DNA from: Nereocystis luetkeana
Taxonomy: Eukaryota > Sar > Phaeophyceae > Laminariales > Laminariaceae
Length of the DNA: 64,000 nt
Assembly (NCBI GenBank): GCA_031213475.1
Contig: JARUPZ010000005.1
Span: 6,630,988 to 6,694,987 of the forward strand
Direction: 5' to 3'
Each line of letters begins with the position of its first letter. Positions within the stretch are counted from its first letter, which is position 1. Position numbers and translations under genes: made by a program. Of this stretch, positions 43,301 through 55,017 are shown in pieces. Under the pieces are notes generated by a model that saw only the letters and a list, made by a program, of their open reading frames with translations, was not told where the DNA came from and did no database searches.

Positions 43301-46300
43301 TTCTGCACCTAAGGGTGGTCGCTCGAACACCAGATTATCACCCCCCCAGCGAGCCCCCCCCCCCCCCCCCTCCCCCCCCCAGCCAATCACTGACCCAGAC
43401 GCTGTTGTTGTGATGCGTAATCGTCGTATTTCTTTTTCGTCGCATTGTCCCGCTACACTGTAAGCAAGTTGATTAAGTTTTATCGAGTCCAAAAAGGGCT
43501 ACAACTACAACCAATAGCTTCGCGTGACTGTTTTATATATATATACATATATATATATATAATACATGTATACTCGGTGAATGAATGTGCAGGATGAGGA
43601 TGGAGCGGAGCGGGTAGACGGTGGTGGTGGTGGTGGTGGAGGAGGAGGAGGAGACGAAGACGGTGTGAGCCAGCGGGAGAAGGGGAAGTTTTTCAGGCGC
43701 CCGCTGCCGATACCGTCGATGCAGTCGCAGCGCGCGGTGGCCGAGAGGGCGGTGAAAAGGGCGAAAGACGCCCTGGGCACCGCGATGGATGACTTGGGGC
43801 TGACCCCACCGCCGGTAAGCAGAATGTGCTACATCAATAAAGCAGTATCGGCTAGGTATGCCAGGTACCAGTATATTCGTACCAGTAGATACGTACTGCA
43901 CGAGTTGAACCCTTTTCAGAGCTGCAAACTTTTTTCCACACTAAAGTCCGAGTAGTTTTGTCCCCAAAGTTGCAAGGCCGTTTCTTAAGGGCCACTTGCT
44001 GTAGGGACCGCCGTCCCGTTTTGGGGACAAGGCACGCACGAAGAATTTGAGTGGTTTGTCCCCGAAACGGTTTTGGGGACAAACAGAATTTTAGTGGATT
44101 GTCCCGCAAACGGGACTGCTGCAGTGCGGTAAAAGTGTTGAGGGATGGCGTACAGCAAATTATGTCAGGAGACATGTCAAGCAACGCGAAACGTGCTCTG
44201 TCAAGGGTCAACGGCCTCGTGTTTCAGTCTAAACCCTAGTAGTTGTTCGGTGTCAGTCAAGGCACGTCAAGGCAAAGTTGCGGTCTGTCAAAAGGGGTGA
44301 AAGCGCTGTCTCCTGATGACATATTTGACCTCCAGTGTAGTACTATTGAATAGAATGTATGTAGCTGTTCTTTTTCTTGGGTGCGTCTGGACCCCCCTTT
44401 ACGGGCGGTTATGTACCGGTACCTGGTACAGGCACGTGCCGCGGGGGGAACAGGTTCGGAACAACCCGTATGCTTGATGAAAAATAGAACCGGATTGTAT
44501 CGGTTTTTGTGCGTATGATGGGTCCTGATTACTGATCAATACTGCTGTGTACCTAGCTGGTGTACGAAGGCACGTGCGGGGGAACATGGGAATCAGAACA
44601 AATATGCTTGATGAAAGCACCGGAATGTACCTGATATAGTGTTTTGTGTATAGGATGGTTCTTGATTACTGATTACTACTGCCTGGGAACCTGGTACAGT
44701 ATAGGCACGCATCGCGGGGGAACGTGTTAATCAGAACAAATAGCGTATGCTTGACAAAATACCGAAATGTACAGTGTTTTTTTGCATGTGATGGGTCCTG
44801 ATTACTGACTGCCACTGTGTGTACCTGGTATAGGCACGTATTGCGGGGGAACGTGTTAATCAGAACAAATAGCGCATGCTTGATAAGAATACCGGAATGT
44901 ATAGGTTTTCGTTCCTACGATGGGTTCTGATTACTGATTACTGATTACTACTACGGCGGTGTACCTGGTATAGGCACGTATTACGGTACTGCGGGGGAAC
45001 GTGTCAGTCAGTACAAATAGCATACCAGGTATACTTGATAAAAATGCCAGGATGTCTATGATTTTGTGCATGTGATGGGTTCTGATTATTGATTACTGCT
45101 GTGTACCTGGTATAGGCACGTATTGCGGGGGGGGCATGCTTTAACAGAACGAATAACAGAAAAAATATTGTATGCTTAATAAAAAATACCGGAATGTATA
45201 GGTTTTTGTTTCTACGATGGGTTCTGATTACTGATTACTCAGTCAAACGTCACAATATTTCGGGGGACTATATATAGTAAATAGAACCAAATGTGGAAAT
45301 ATACAGGTGTTTGTGTGTACCGTAGATCCTATTTACTATGGCCTCCCGTAATATTAATAGTAGAAGATGGGTCTTTTTGGGCGCGTCTGAAATACCTGGT
45401 ACCTGTTTTGGCTCTTATATACCTGGTACTAGTTTTAGTGTCAGGTGACCATAGTAATTAGGACCAAATATTGTTCCTGTAGTATATACCTGGTATATTG
45501 TGTGTACCGTAGGTCCTATTTACTATGTTCTCCCGTACTATTAATAGTAAAGTTCGGTTCTTCATGTGAACTCTATTTGGACCGCAGCCCCGTTTCGGGG
45601 ACGAACTACTTGGAATTTGGCTGGTGTGTTCCCAAAACGGGACAGCAGTCTTGAAAGGCTTACACGATTTTCGTTTTTCACCATGCAGCGCAGAGTGGTA
45701 CTGCTGTACTACAGTAGTAATAGTAAAGTTGACACGCAGACGGTCAAGGTCGGTTGGCGGGGGGGGGGGGGGGGGGCGTTTTGTGAGCGCTTCCTCTTTT
45801 GATACTTGTACTGGGCATCGAGGCGCACTTACACTTCTGTCGAGTGGTATATATGCCGCTTCCATTTATGTATAAATTGAAGAAATAAAAAGGTGTGAGA
45901 TCGAGGATTTGGTCGAAATTCATCTTTGCAAGCTGTGTGTGATACTTCCATCGCGTTCTACGGGTTTTATATGGTCTCGTGCAGCACGTACAGCAGTCCA
46001 TATATGAGAAACACGATTCTGAAACTGCAGAATTCAAGGAGTGGGTGTGTCTATATTTTGGGAAATAAATTGTACCAGTATTATTATCCACGGTCGACCA
46101 ACCGTTTTTTTTCTTTCTTCTTTTTTTGTTGTGAACATTTTTGTTTGTTTGCTTACAATTAACGGGTACTCTCTAAATATGTGCAGTCTTTGTTTGTCCT
46201 TTCGTTTCGTTCTTACTTTTTTCCCCCGTCCTTTTTTCCCGTCCTTCTTTTCGTACGCATGGTACGACTTAAGCCGCTATTTCAGTATACAGACGAATAC

Positions 46301-49300
46301 ATCGTTTTCAATTTCTTGACGTTCTTCATATAATAGTGATTATTTTTTTGTAGCGCTTATACTTGCCGCTCTCTGTTTTTTTGTTGTTGTCGTCTTGGCC
46401 TTTGGATTTCTTGGCTTCGTTTTTCTCACTCCCACATTTTTTTTCCTTCTTCTTGCGCGTAGTTTTCCCTATTAACCCCTTTAGAACTCCAGTCCCGTTT
46501 TGGGGACAAGGCACTCAAATTCCAAATAATTTGTCCCCAATCGCCCACAAAACGAGATAGCAGTCCTAAAAGGGTTAACACCATTTTACGTTATTTTTCT
46601 TCTCTATTATTACCATTTTATGTTATTTGTGGCCTGATCTCGTTTCTTTCGTTTGTCTTCTCCTTTTTCTGGTTTTGCTTGCTGCGGAAGTTGTTTTTTT
46701 TCAACTTTTCTGGCGCTGGGTGTTTTTTTCTTGTTTCCTGTTTTTTTTCTTCTTTTTTTTTGTAGTTAATTCTTCCGTTTCTACTTACTCCTTGGCCTTT
46801 TTTTTTGTGCACTCGTATTTTTGTTGCTTCTTTTTCTGCGTCTTGTTGTTTTCTAGAGTTTCACAGCAGTACTCTTACTTTTCTTTTCTTCGTGCCAGGT
46901 ATTTCTTTATATCTTATTTCTTCGATTTTTTTCTCGCCGCCATTTTTTCTCTTTTTCTTTCTGTTCAATTATTCATTCTTCTTTTTTTCCTGTTTTTTTT
47001 TTCTGTTTTATTTTTCTTGCTGTTACTCTTTTTTTTGCTGCTATTTTTTTCTTGCGCCTGTTTTTCCGTGCTTAGCGTGTTTCTTCTATTTTTCTCATCT
47101 TCGTTTCCCTGTTTTTCTCATTGTTTGTGTATAGCATACAAAGTACAACTCTCTTCACCACAACTACAGCAGTAAGAGCTGCTGCTTTTCTGTGTGTGCC
47201 ACGTACGGCAGCAGTACGCACGAACTATTAATTCGACCTGCTCTTTTTGTACCAGCACAAGTGGAGATCAGTGTCCCTTTTGTGTTGTGATATGATTGGG
47301 ATATTGTATGTTGGTTGCTGCTGTGCTTCGCTCATCTGCTTTGTTCCCCTCCTCGGCCGGGCTATGAAGGTCGGATCTGCCCTCGAGCGCTTCCTTCACG
47401 CGGACGAGGTCCTCAAGCTATGGCGGCAGGAGGAGGAACTGGAGGATCAGATGGAGGACGGGGAAGATGTGAGCGAGTTATGAGCGAGCTACGTTTTTTT
47501 TTTTTTTTTTTTTTTAATGTTTTGTTAATTTTGCTGGGCTCGATTTCCATGGGATATGTTTCGTATTTTTTTTTTTGTTCTTCCTGGTTTCCTTTTTTTG
47601 TTCCGTTCCGGAATTGTTGGAGCTTTACTTCTCCTGTGACCACGGACTATGTTGTGGCGATGAACACCAGCAAAACTCGAAACCATCTGGCCACCCGGCC
47701 GGCCTCAGCAACGAACATGCAAACCCACCGGTACACAGCAGTCCTGTAAGAATTTGTTCAACCAGATGCTCCCTCTAGACCAGCTGGCTGTATGCTAGGT
47801 CCAGCAGTATACCCCTCTGAACCCGAGCGGTTGTGACAGCAGCATCAACATATGAATGTGTACAACCCGCAACTATACCAGCTGGCTTATGCTTGGAACT
47901 ACTGCTATAACTTCTAAACTCGCTTGGGGCTGGTCGGTGGCTTACTTTTTTTTTTTTTCTGGTTTTCCTTAGAATTTTTTTTTGGGCTTTTCTAAGTTCT
48001 TCGTTCTTGCCCGGTCGCTACATATGAGGCATATGAGCACGTAGCTGATGTAATACGCATATATAAAATTACTTACAGATATCTCACTCTCCGAGCGTGC
48101 TCGGTTGGTACATCGCTGGCCTCTCAGAGCTCCCACTTGGAAATCGCCTCCCTTTTATTACTTGCCGGACCTTTCCAGCGGCTCCTTTGTTTTCTCCGTT
48201 TCTATTGGCACTTTCGGTTATTTTTTCCTTTTTTCTTCTTTCGTTTCGTGTGCGTGCGTGCACTCGGAGCACGGCACCGCGGGCGAGCCCGGCGCCGTCG
48301 CGGGTGTCAGCGGGTGTTGGCGGGTAGAGGGGGGGGGTTGCAAGGAGCGCGGTCGCCGTTTTCGTGGCTAGGCGTTGCGTGTGCCTCGAGACACGAGTGA
48401 TGCATGAACGGGCTCTTTCTGGCCTCCATTTCTGATTTTGGATAGATTATGTACGAGCCTATAAGGGTCGTTCGGGATTGCAAGAAATCTTTCAAGCGGT
48501 GCTTATTTTTGCGAACCAAGCTGGAGTTCGAAGAGAGAGAGCTACTCGTACGCAGTCTGAGCACCAACATTTTCGAGCTGGCGAACGACTGCCACCGCGA
48601 GCACCGCGCTTCACGCGAGGCGGACGACGGGGTTGACTGTGGCAGAGAGTGAGGAAAGCTTTACCCGGACCGGATCGGTGGCGAGGTGGTCGCGAGGGGG
48701 GCGGGCGGGCGGGCGTACGAGGCTGAGAGAGAAAAGGAGCTCTGCTTTCGTTTTTTTTTTTTTCTTTTTTTGACGGGTGCAAGGTGTTCCAGTCAGGCAG
48801 CAGAAAATTATCATCACATGAGGGAACGGGGATTTGTTTTTCTTTTCGATTTTTTTCGGTTTTTATTTTCGTTGTTTTTGCGGTGCCGCTGTGCCGTGTG
48901 CTGTGCTTTCTCTTTCGTACATACAGCAAGCATATCAAAAGAAGAAACGGATTACCCTCCCTGGGGTATGTACGTACGCACGGCATGTGAGCGAGTGTAG
49001 CGAGCGGGCGGAAGCGCCTGCGACGGGAAGCGTATGTGGCGTCTGAGCTGTTTTTGTTCCTGAGGCATGGCGGCGGGGCTCTTGGCATTATCAAGTCGCC
49101 AGTTTGCAACTACAATCATGAAGGGACTATATTCAATCATGGACCTCTGTCCGCTTCGCGTAATTTTATGTTCTTTTCCTTCCTGGGCGAGCGTAGCGGG
49201 CGGCGTAGGCTGTGCCCGCGGAGCGAAGCGCCTTGCATATATATATATATTATATTGTTTTCAATCGTTAGAAGAGCGCGACTAAAAAACGTACAAAAAA

Positions 49301-50486
49301 AAAACTCCCTTAAACCGGTATCGGAACCTCTGACCCAAGAATATGGGTATTGTAGCGACAGGTTTTTGAGGAAACCTACGGACTGTACTTGAATTTACAG
49401 CTGATTGATGTTCTCGCTCTATTAATAATAAAACGGCAGCTGTGATGCAAAAACGCCCCCCGCCCCCGCTGTGTCCCCCCCTCTGCCTTCTGCCGCTGTC
49501 TTGTGCAAAATCGCTTATGTTATGAAGGGAAAAAACAAACGTTTCATTGTGCGTTCAATCAATCAAACACATAAAATAAAAATAAGCCTTTTTGTTTCTT
49601 TTTTTGTTTTTGTTCTCAAACCAATTAGAAATCGCTTTCGAAAATAAAAAAGGAGTACGTAAAAAAACGTTTTTTTTCTGTTTTTTTTTCTGTTTTTTTT
49701 TCTTCAATGCACATAATGACAGATACTTCCCGGGACGGACATTGGAACCCCCGACCGGCGAATTTGGGTGGTAACCACCGCGGCGCTTCCCTGGATGACG
49801 GGGACATCGGTGAACCCCCTCCTCCGGGCGGCGTATCTCACGAGGGGGCGGGAGCCGGGCAAGGTCTCCCTGATGATCCCGTGGGTTGGCCTGGAAGACC
49901 AGAAGTACGTGCTCCCGGAGGGCTGCCGGTACGAGACCAGAGTGGAGCAGGAGGCGTACATCAGGGACTGGCTACGGGCTTCGGGGATGGCGGAGGAGGC
50001 GGACGACCTGGACATCGCCTGGTACGAGGCTCGGTACCACCAGGTGGCCGGGTGCATCTTCCCGATGGGAGACATCACCCGGCTGATCCCCGACGGGGAG
50101 GCAGACGTGTGCATCATGGAGGAGCCGGAGCACCTGAACTGGTTCCGGGCGACGGGGGTCAACTGGAGCAAGAAGTTCACGCACGTGGTCGGAGTCATCC
50201 ACACGAACTACGTCCACTACACCATGGCGGACACGAACCACTGGGCCTCCGGGAGGGTGAAGGCTCCCTTCGCTCGCGCGTTCAACAAGGTGATGGCGAG
50301 GGCGTACTGCGACAAGGTGATCAAGCTGTCGGCCACGCTGCAGAAGTTCGCGGAGGAGAAGGAGACGGTCACGAACGTGCACGGGGTGCGAGAGAACTTT
50401 TTGATCGTGGGGGATGACCGGGCGGAGGCGGCGGCGAGGGGGGAGCCCTTCCCCGAGGGTGACCGGTGCGTGTGTGCGTGTTCGTG

Positions 50487-50517
<31 letters not shown>

Positions 50518-51893
50518 TGGGGGGGGGGGGGGGGGAGGGGGGTTGTGTTGGTTTCGGAGGTGTTATGTGTGGGTTTTGGGGTCTTGGTCTGTTTTGTGTA
50601 TGTTGTGTGTCTTGTATGCGCGCGTTGTTTGTATGTGCGTGTTTTGTGTTTGTTGTGTTTTCGAGTGTGTGTAGGGTGGGTGTAGATAGATGTTCGTGGG
50701 CGTTTTGTGTGTATCTGGTGTTTGTTATTGTGCGTGCGCTCTTAGCGTTAGTGCGGGTGTTTTTTGTGAGTTTTTATGTGCGTGCGTACGTTTTGTGTTT
50801 TTTTGTTTGTGCGTCTGCTCGTGTTTTTTCGTTTGCGCGCCTGTGTGCATGCACGTGCGTGTTGTGGGTGTACTGTAGAACCGACCAAAATGGCGAAAGC
50901 CACCGCTTGCCCCCCTCCCCCCTGCAGCCATTGCCTCTTATTCCCCCCCCCCCCCCCCCCCTCTCGCTTCTGCCCCTCTCCCGCCCCCTTGACCGCCACC
51001 CACCCTCCCGCCCCCGCCCCCGTTCATTTATTGCGGCGGTATGTATAACATAACCACCTACCCCGGGCATATGCACGAAACAAAAAACACGGAAACCGAG
51101 CAGGCCTTACTTCCTCGGAAAGATGCTCTGGGAGAAGGTGGTACGACAAGCTGTGGGACCTCCTGGACGCTTACCAGAAATCGGAGGCGTTGTTGGGCAA
51201 GGAGGGGACGGGGGGACGCGCGCCGATGCCTCGGTAGTTCTGAGCGCGTACGGGGTCGGGCCCGGACAGCGAGGACATCCGAGGGCGGGCGGAGGAGATG
51301 GGGCTGCCGGTGAAGTTCTCCCCTGCCACAGACCACGCGGGGCTGTCACAGTACAAAACGTTCGTCAACCCCAGCGAGAGCGGAGGTCCTGTGTACGACG
51401 GTGGCGGAAGCGCTGGCGATGGGGAAGTTCGTGATCATCGCGGAGCATGCGTCCAATGAATTTTTCTACCAGTTCCCCAACACTCTCCGCTTCAAGAGCC
51501 AGGAGGAGTTCAACGAGCAGGTAGGTGGGCAGGGTATGTCTGCATGCATGCATGCGCGCGCCCGAGGGGGAGGGGGGAGAGGAGGGGGGGGGGGGGGGTT
51601 ACTTATGTCATGCATGGCCGTAGTCGTCGGGGGCGGGGGGGGGAAGGGGGGGGGGGGGGGGGGGGGGGTGTATTCGATAGGAGAGGTCGTACTCGATCTC
51701 ATGCATATGGCTTTAGTCGTATTGACCATAGAGGGGGGGGGGGGTAGAGACGAGTAAGCGTTTTATGTTCGTGCTGTCCTTGTTGCGAATGCGTCGTCGG
51801 TGTACGAAGGTACGGAGCAGGAGGGTTTCTTCCGACCACGGTACCCACCCCACCCCACCCCACCCCACCCCATCCCTTTCTCTCCCCTCTTCC

Positions 51894-51927
<34 letters not shown>

Positions 51928-52832
51928 AGATGAATTTCTCCATAAAAAATAGTCCCGCACCGCTGACGCTCGGAAGCAGCGCCACGTGCTGGGGTTGGTC
52001 GGCGGCGGACGGGGCGGCCTGATTGATAGGCGCCAGGGTTACCATGAGAGAGTCGCGCCGACGAAGGAGGGGAGCTTGACGAGGTGCGGAAGGGCGTGTG
52101 GCACTGTAACGCCCGGGTGGGNNNNNNNNNNNNNNNNNNNNNNNNNNNNNNNNNNNNNNNNNNNNNNNNNNNNNNNNNNNNNNNNNNNNNNNNNNNNNNN
52201 NNNNNNNNNNNNNNNNNNNNNATGATATCGCGTACACCCCCTCCCCCGCCCTCACCCCCCCCCCCCCCCCCAACCCCCCCCCATCTCGCCACCCCCAAAA
52301 CCCCGCCACACCCGAATCCATTTTCCCTCCCTCTCCTTCACCCATACCAAATCCCTTTTCCTCCCCTCTCTCACCCATAATTTTGTCCATTTTGGTTTGG
52401 CGTGAATATGTCACACATGACAGGCGGCTTGGGTTGTTCCACTACTACCTCGGGTCGGGCCGTAGAGGGGACCGCGTCCGAAAGATCATGGCCGGGGGGG
52501 TGGTGGCCGGGCAAAACGCGCACATGGAGATGGTGCTGAAGGAGGAGGACGCGGCGCGGCGCGAGGCGGAGGAGATGGCTGCGGTGTCGGCGACGGCGTC
52601 GGCCATGGCGGCTGCGACGGCGGCGGCGGCGGCCGCGGATGCTTCGCAGCGGGGAGGGGGGGGGCAGGGGGGAGGCCGTGCCGTCAAGGAAGCAATAGGT
52701 GCGGTGTGGTGCGGTGCGGCGTGCGATGGGATGCGGTGCGCGGTTTGCTTTCGAGCGACGATGCTATTGATTGCGTACAAGGAACCCCATTTTTTATTAC
52801 TGCAGAAGCGAGTCTTCTCTAGTTCCGAGTAA
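37362..52832 (+). CDS. DGD1: Digalactosyldiacylglycerol synthase, DGD1 type, with long N-terminal part
   Basis: Exons: 37362-37522, 39426-40279, 40701-40915, 42221-42388, 43593-43814, 47370-47468, 49723-50465, 51104-51520, 51930-gap, 52424-52698 (or read on to a stop at 52832). The enzyme adds a second galactose to monogalactosyl lipid at the plastid envelope. DGD1 marks: VVTTAALPWMTGTSVNPL, EEPEHLNWF, VVGVIHTNYVHY, YCDKVIKLSAT, NVHGV, then AEALAMGKFVIIAEHASNEF, and a C-terminal GLFHYYLGSGRRGDRVRK that parallels the plant tail. Upstream exons join in phase (2,1,0,0,0,0) and encode coiled, acidic repeats (RRRIKRARVALEEALDELG; AVKRAKDALGTAMDDLG), matching the position of the plant DGD1 N-terminal extension. 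Exon 1 (VVATVGIVLVGLAVTTENVRAF) is a signal-like plastid address. The joining of exons 1-6 to the catalytic part is inference. Exon 51104-51520 needs about four one-base frame shifts, mostly near G runs; a 100-N gap is close by, so assembly error is the likelier cause. The catalytic identity is firm. Confidence 0.82.
39155..39390. repeat. Degenerate (AACCG)n tract
   Basis: Irregular AACCGAAC/AACCAAACCG words for about 230 bases, just upstream of the DGD gene's second exon. The Arg/Thr/Asn/Lys frames are compositional. Confidence 0.85.
40578..40634 (+). mobile_element. Family B 3' end, plus orientation
   Basis: GGTCTATGATCATGCGACTA, CGGCCATGCATGACATGACA, TGAGC and a C run. The doubled ACATG shows slippage in the tail. 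Confidence 0.75.
41005..41283 (-). mobile_element. Family B copy plus a second, very short family B tail
   Basis: The main copy (41005-41245) has the tail variant TGCACTCATTATCATGCATG beside G-rich sequence, then the body up to GGCAGCGTCAATG. At 41246-41283 follows GTGCGAGGGGGAGATGTACT, CGATATCATGCATGGCCGG, another 3' end. The second LINE begins right after it. Confidence 0.8.
41293..42010 (-). mobile_element. LINE, second copy, 3' end only, decayed
   Basis: The plus-strand GGGTACTCATTTGTGGGTTG, TCATTTGACCATTGACCACG and later blocks (CCTCCTCCCGGCTACTGGTA, CGAAGTCCATTGGGCCGTGC) match the LINE at 4722-5340 with many small changes. It covers the C-terminal zinc region and stops near 42010. Orientation is minus, against the surrounding gene. 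A short tandem repeat of the CTAATAGAGATACCTCC block lies at 41372-41410. Confidence 0.88.
43970..44130. mobile_element. Family C element, copy 3, rearranged
   Basis: GGACCGCCGTCCCGTTTTGG and GGACAAGGCACGCACG, then GTTTGTCCCCGAAACGG, a second GGGGACAAAC and CAAACGGGACTGC. It looks like two overlapping copies. Confidence 0.65.
44396..45245. repeat. Six-unit ~140 bp tandem repeat
   Basis: Units begin near 44421, 44549, 44688, 44822, 44961 and 45106. Each has ACCTGGTATAGGCACGTATT, GCGGGGGAACGTGTTAATCA, GAACAAATA, ATGCTTGATAAAA, ACCGGAATGTATAGG and GATGGGTTCTGATTACTGAT. Most units carry TACCTGGTA once. The array lies in the fifth intron of the DGD synthase gene. Confidence 0.9.
45258..45538. mobile_element. 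Two family A MITEs, both worn
   Basis: The first (45258-45351) has ends TTTCGGGGGACTATA and GCCTCCCGTAA, then TATTAATAG. The second (about 45442-45538) has lost its left terminus (GGTGACCATAGTAATTAGGA) and ends GTTCTCCCGTA, again followed by CTATTAATAG. The second also contains ATACCTGGTATA. Confidence 0.75.
45578..45663. mobile_element. Family C element, copy 4
   Basis: TTGGACCGCAGCCCCGTTTC, GGGGACGAAC, then TTCCCAAAACGGGACAGCAG, TCTTGAAAGG. Confidence 0.75.
46090..47115. repeat. Kilobase of T-rich, pyrimidine-biased sequence
   Basis: On plus the stretch is dominated by TTTTTCT-type words with few purines. Phe/Leu/Ser or Lys/Glu frames result from this. It contains family C copy 5 (46483-46578: AGAACTCCAGTCCCGTTTTG to CGAGATAGCAGTCCTAAAAG). 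It ends about 250 bases before the exon at 47370. Confidence 0.7.
48086..49237. repeat. Family H repeat, copy 1 (~1.15 kb)
   Basis: It matches 55018-56131 over nearly its full length: GAGCGTGCTCGGTTGGT at the start, TCGCGGGTGTCAGCGGGTG, GCGAGGTGGTCGCGAG and GCGTAGCGGGCGGCGTAGGC at the end. A small frame (48449-48652, 67 residues, MYEPIRVVRDCKKSFKRCLF at its start) is open here but shifted in copy 2. It sits in the DGD synthase intron between 47468 and 49723. No family was recognised. Confidence 0.85.
51590..51735 (-). mobile_element. Two family B 3' ends separated by G runs
   Basis: TCATGCATGGCCGTAGTCGT at 51608-51628 and GTGTATTCGATAGGAGAGGT with CTCGATCTCATGCATATGGC at 51668-51733, each beside G runs of 10-25. 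They lie in the intron after the DGD exon at 51104-51520. Confidence 0.75.
52122..52221. other. Assembly gap (100 N)
   Basis: A run of exactly 100 N interrupts the DGD synthase gene after ELDEVRKGVWHCNARV. A round 100 usually marks a gap of unknown size. A long C run precedes the exon at 51930. Confidence 0.98.
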
Positions 52833-53039
52833 TGTTAGTCCACGGAACGTAGCACTGTTGTCCCGAAAACGTCGGGACCGTTTGTATGGTACTATTTGGT
52901 CCAAGCGGCACTCGTATATCGATCGGGACAGATTTTTGACATTTGTGGCAAAAAAATAGATGCGGTTCTAGAAGGAATAGTACCATGCAGAGCCGTCTTT
53001 TTTTGGGGGGGGGGGAGGGGGGGCATCAAGGCTTCTTTT

Positions 53040-53290
53040 TCAGGCCATTCCTCGGGACGCCTTCTCGATCCCGGGACAATATCCCGCGGGGAACAGCCAC
53101 CCCGGGATGCCCCGGTACTATTTGTATGGGATCTGGCCACCGCGGGACTCCCCGGAACGGGATTCAGCAACTACGTGATTCAACGGGATAGTTTGTACGG
53201 GATCTAGCCACGACGGGATTCGACGGGATTATTTTTGTGCGGGATCCGGCCACCGCGGTACTCCCTGGGACGGGGTCTAGTCACGACGGC
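53040..53290. repeat. Imperfect repeats of GGGATCTGGCCACCGCGGGA
   Basis: Four or so units share GGGATC(T/C)(G/A)GCCAC(C/G)(A/G)CGGGA and CGGGATT or CGGTACT, about 45-65 bases apart. Related CGGGAC words continue near 53610-53760. No gene is seen from 52833 to 55017 apart from repeats. Confidence 0.65.
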
Positions 53291-54079
53291 ACTAAACCAG
53301 CAGGAAACACCCCGAGGAATGGGCCGGAAATTTTCTTTCCTTGACTGGGAATTTCAATGGTTTGTACCAGATTTATACGAAGTACTATTAATAGCGTATT
53401 TTTTGTTCGCCAAAATAAAATATGGAACACAAGAAAAATGAAAAACAGGCGCGACGCACAGACTTGAACTCAGAACCTGACGCTTGTACTTATCCTGTCA
53501 TCATCCCATTGTCTGCGGGGGGGGGGGGGGTGGTTAACTTAGCGTGTACTCGTCAGCGGAACTTCGCTCTCCTCTATACATTCTCGGGTTTCGGAGTACA
53601 TCTTGACTTTTGCGGGACGTGTCAGCGCGGGAACGGGATGTATGTCTATTCTGCGCGGGACTGGTTTGTGCGGGAGCGGGACTTGACGTTTATCACGGGA
53701 CCACGGGATGATCCCGAACCCCGCCCAACTCCGCGGGAAAAGTCCCGAGGAAATGCCCTGCTCTGTGTCGCCCTGATGTAATACGAGTATATTGTAGTAC
53801 TTGGTGTACCAGGTCAACTTAAGAGTACGGGGGGCCGTTAGCCGAGGGGTCAAACCGCGATCTCCTGTAGCATACCACGGCTGGCCGGGAGTACGGTACG
53901 TCGTACTCGTTTGGACTCTGACGAGAACATCAAACATGGGCTTATATTTCCGGCCGTCAGACGGGGATTATGTATGCGGGCTAGAGCCTACTTGAGTATT
54001 AATAGACGGTATTTTTTTTCGGAGAGAGGGGGAGACGCCGTGTGGTGCGGTGTTTTCGAGCAATGCTCCTTCGAAATAT

Positions 54080-54176
54080 ACCATATTTTTGTTATTATTG
54101 ACATTATTATTATCACTATTATTATTGACATTATTCTTATTATTATTCTCATTATCATTCTTCTTATTATTATAAA
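54080..54176. repeat. (ATT)n microsatellite
   Basis: ATT/ATC triplets, interrupted, giving Ile or Asn frames. Confidence 0.9.
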
Positions 54177-54647
54177 TCATGGGTAATTTTTATTTTTTCG
54201 TTTGCCATCTGGCAATGTGCAGGTAGCGTGAGTGTCAATAATAAAAAAAACATGGAAGAAATCACAGAAAATCCAGACCACGAGAAAACAAGACCGCACG
54301 TGTTCATTGGCGGCCGGTCCGGTCCGGTCTGTTTTTTTCAAGACGCGTCGAGGCGTCTTCCGGCCTTAGGGCAGGAGGGGCGGTCAGTCAAAAGGGGTCA
54401 AACCAGCCGCCTTCAATGCAACGTCTTTTTGTTTTTGTTTTTGCTTTCGAGAGCGTGGGCGTCTGCGCAGGAGACCGCAAACCTTTTTTATCAGTTCGTC
54501 TTTTGGCGTTGGTGTACTGTTTCTTTGTAGGACTGGGCACTTGCACAACAGTATGTACTGGCAGTGGCGATCTACTGATCGACCTGACCAGTATATTTTC
54601 CAGTATTTTCTTATGTTACGTACACCCAAAAAACACGCCATATGATA

Positions 54648-54767
54648 TTACGGGGGACCATAGTAAATAGGGCCATATATTGTTGGTAAAAATAGTGTAA
54701 ATATGTAGATTTTTGTGTTTATCCTAGGCCCTATTTACTACCAGGTATTTACCATGGTCCCCCGGAA
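54648..54767. mobile_element. Family A MITE with an internal insertion
   Basis: TTACGGGGGACCATAG to CATGGTCCCCCGGAA. The right arm reads CTATTTACTACCAGGTATTTAC, with TACCAGG and a repeat of TATTTAC, where other copies read CTATTTACTATGG. Confidence 0.88.
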
Positions 54768-55017
54768 TAGCACGGGAAGCCACTAGATGCGATTCGGGAG
54801 GAGAGAGTAGGGAGGCAGACATCAGTATACTGCTGCGATCCAGTGCACTGATTGATTTTGGCGACAGCACACTAGCTACTGACTTGAGTCAGCCAGTGCT
54901 CAGCTCTAGGTTTTCGCGCAGGGGGACTTTTGGTCGAGGGGTCGAACCGCGGTCTCCCAGAAAAAATTAGTGTGATACTTCGACGTATTTACATAGAACC
55001 ACATACTTAGATTACAA

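Noticed and set aside
48449-48652. 67-codon frame in family H
   Set aside because: Broken in the second copy and part of a dispersed repeat; not supported as a host gene.
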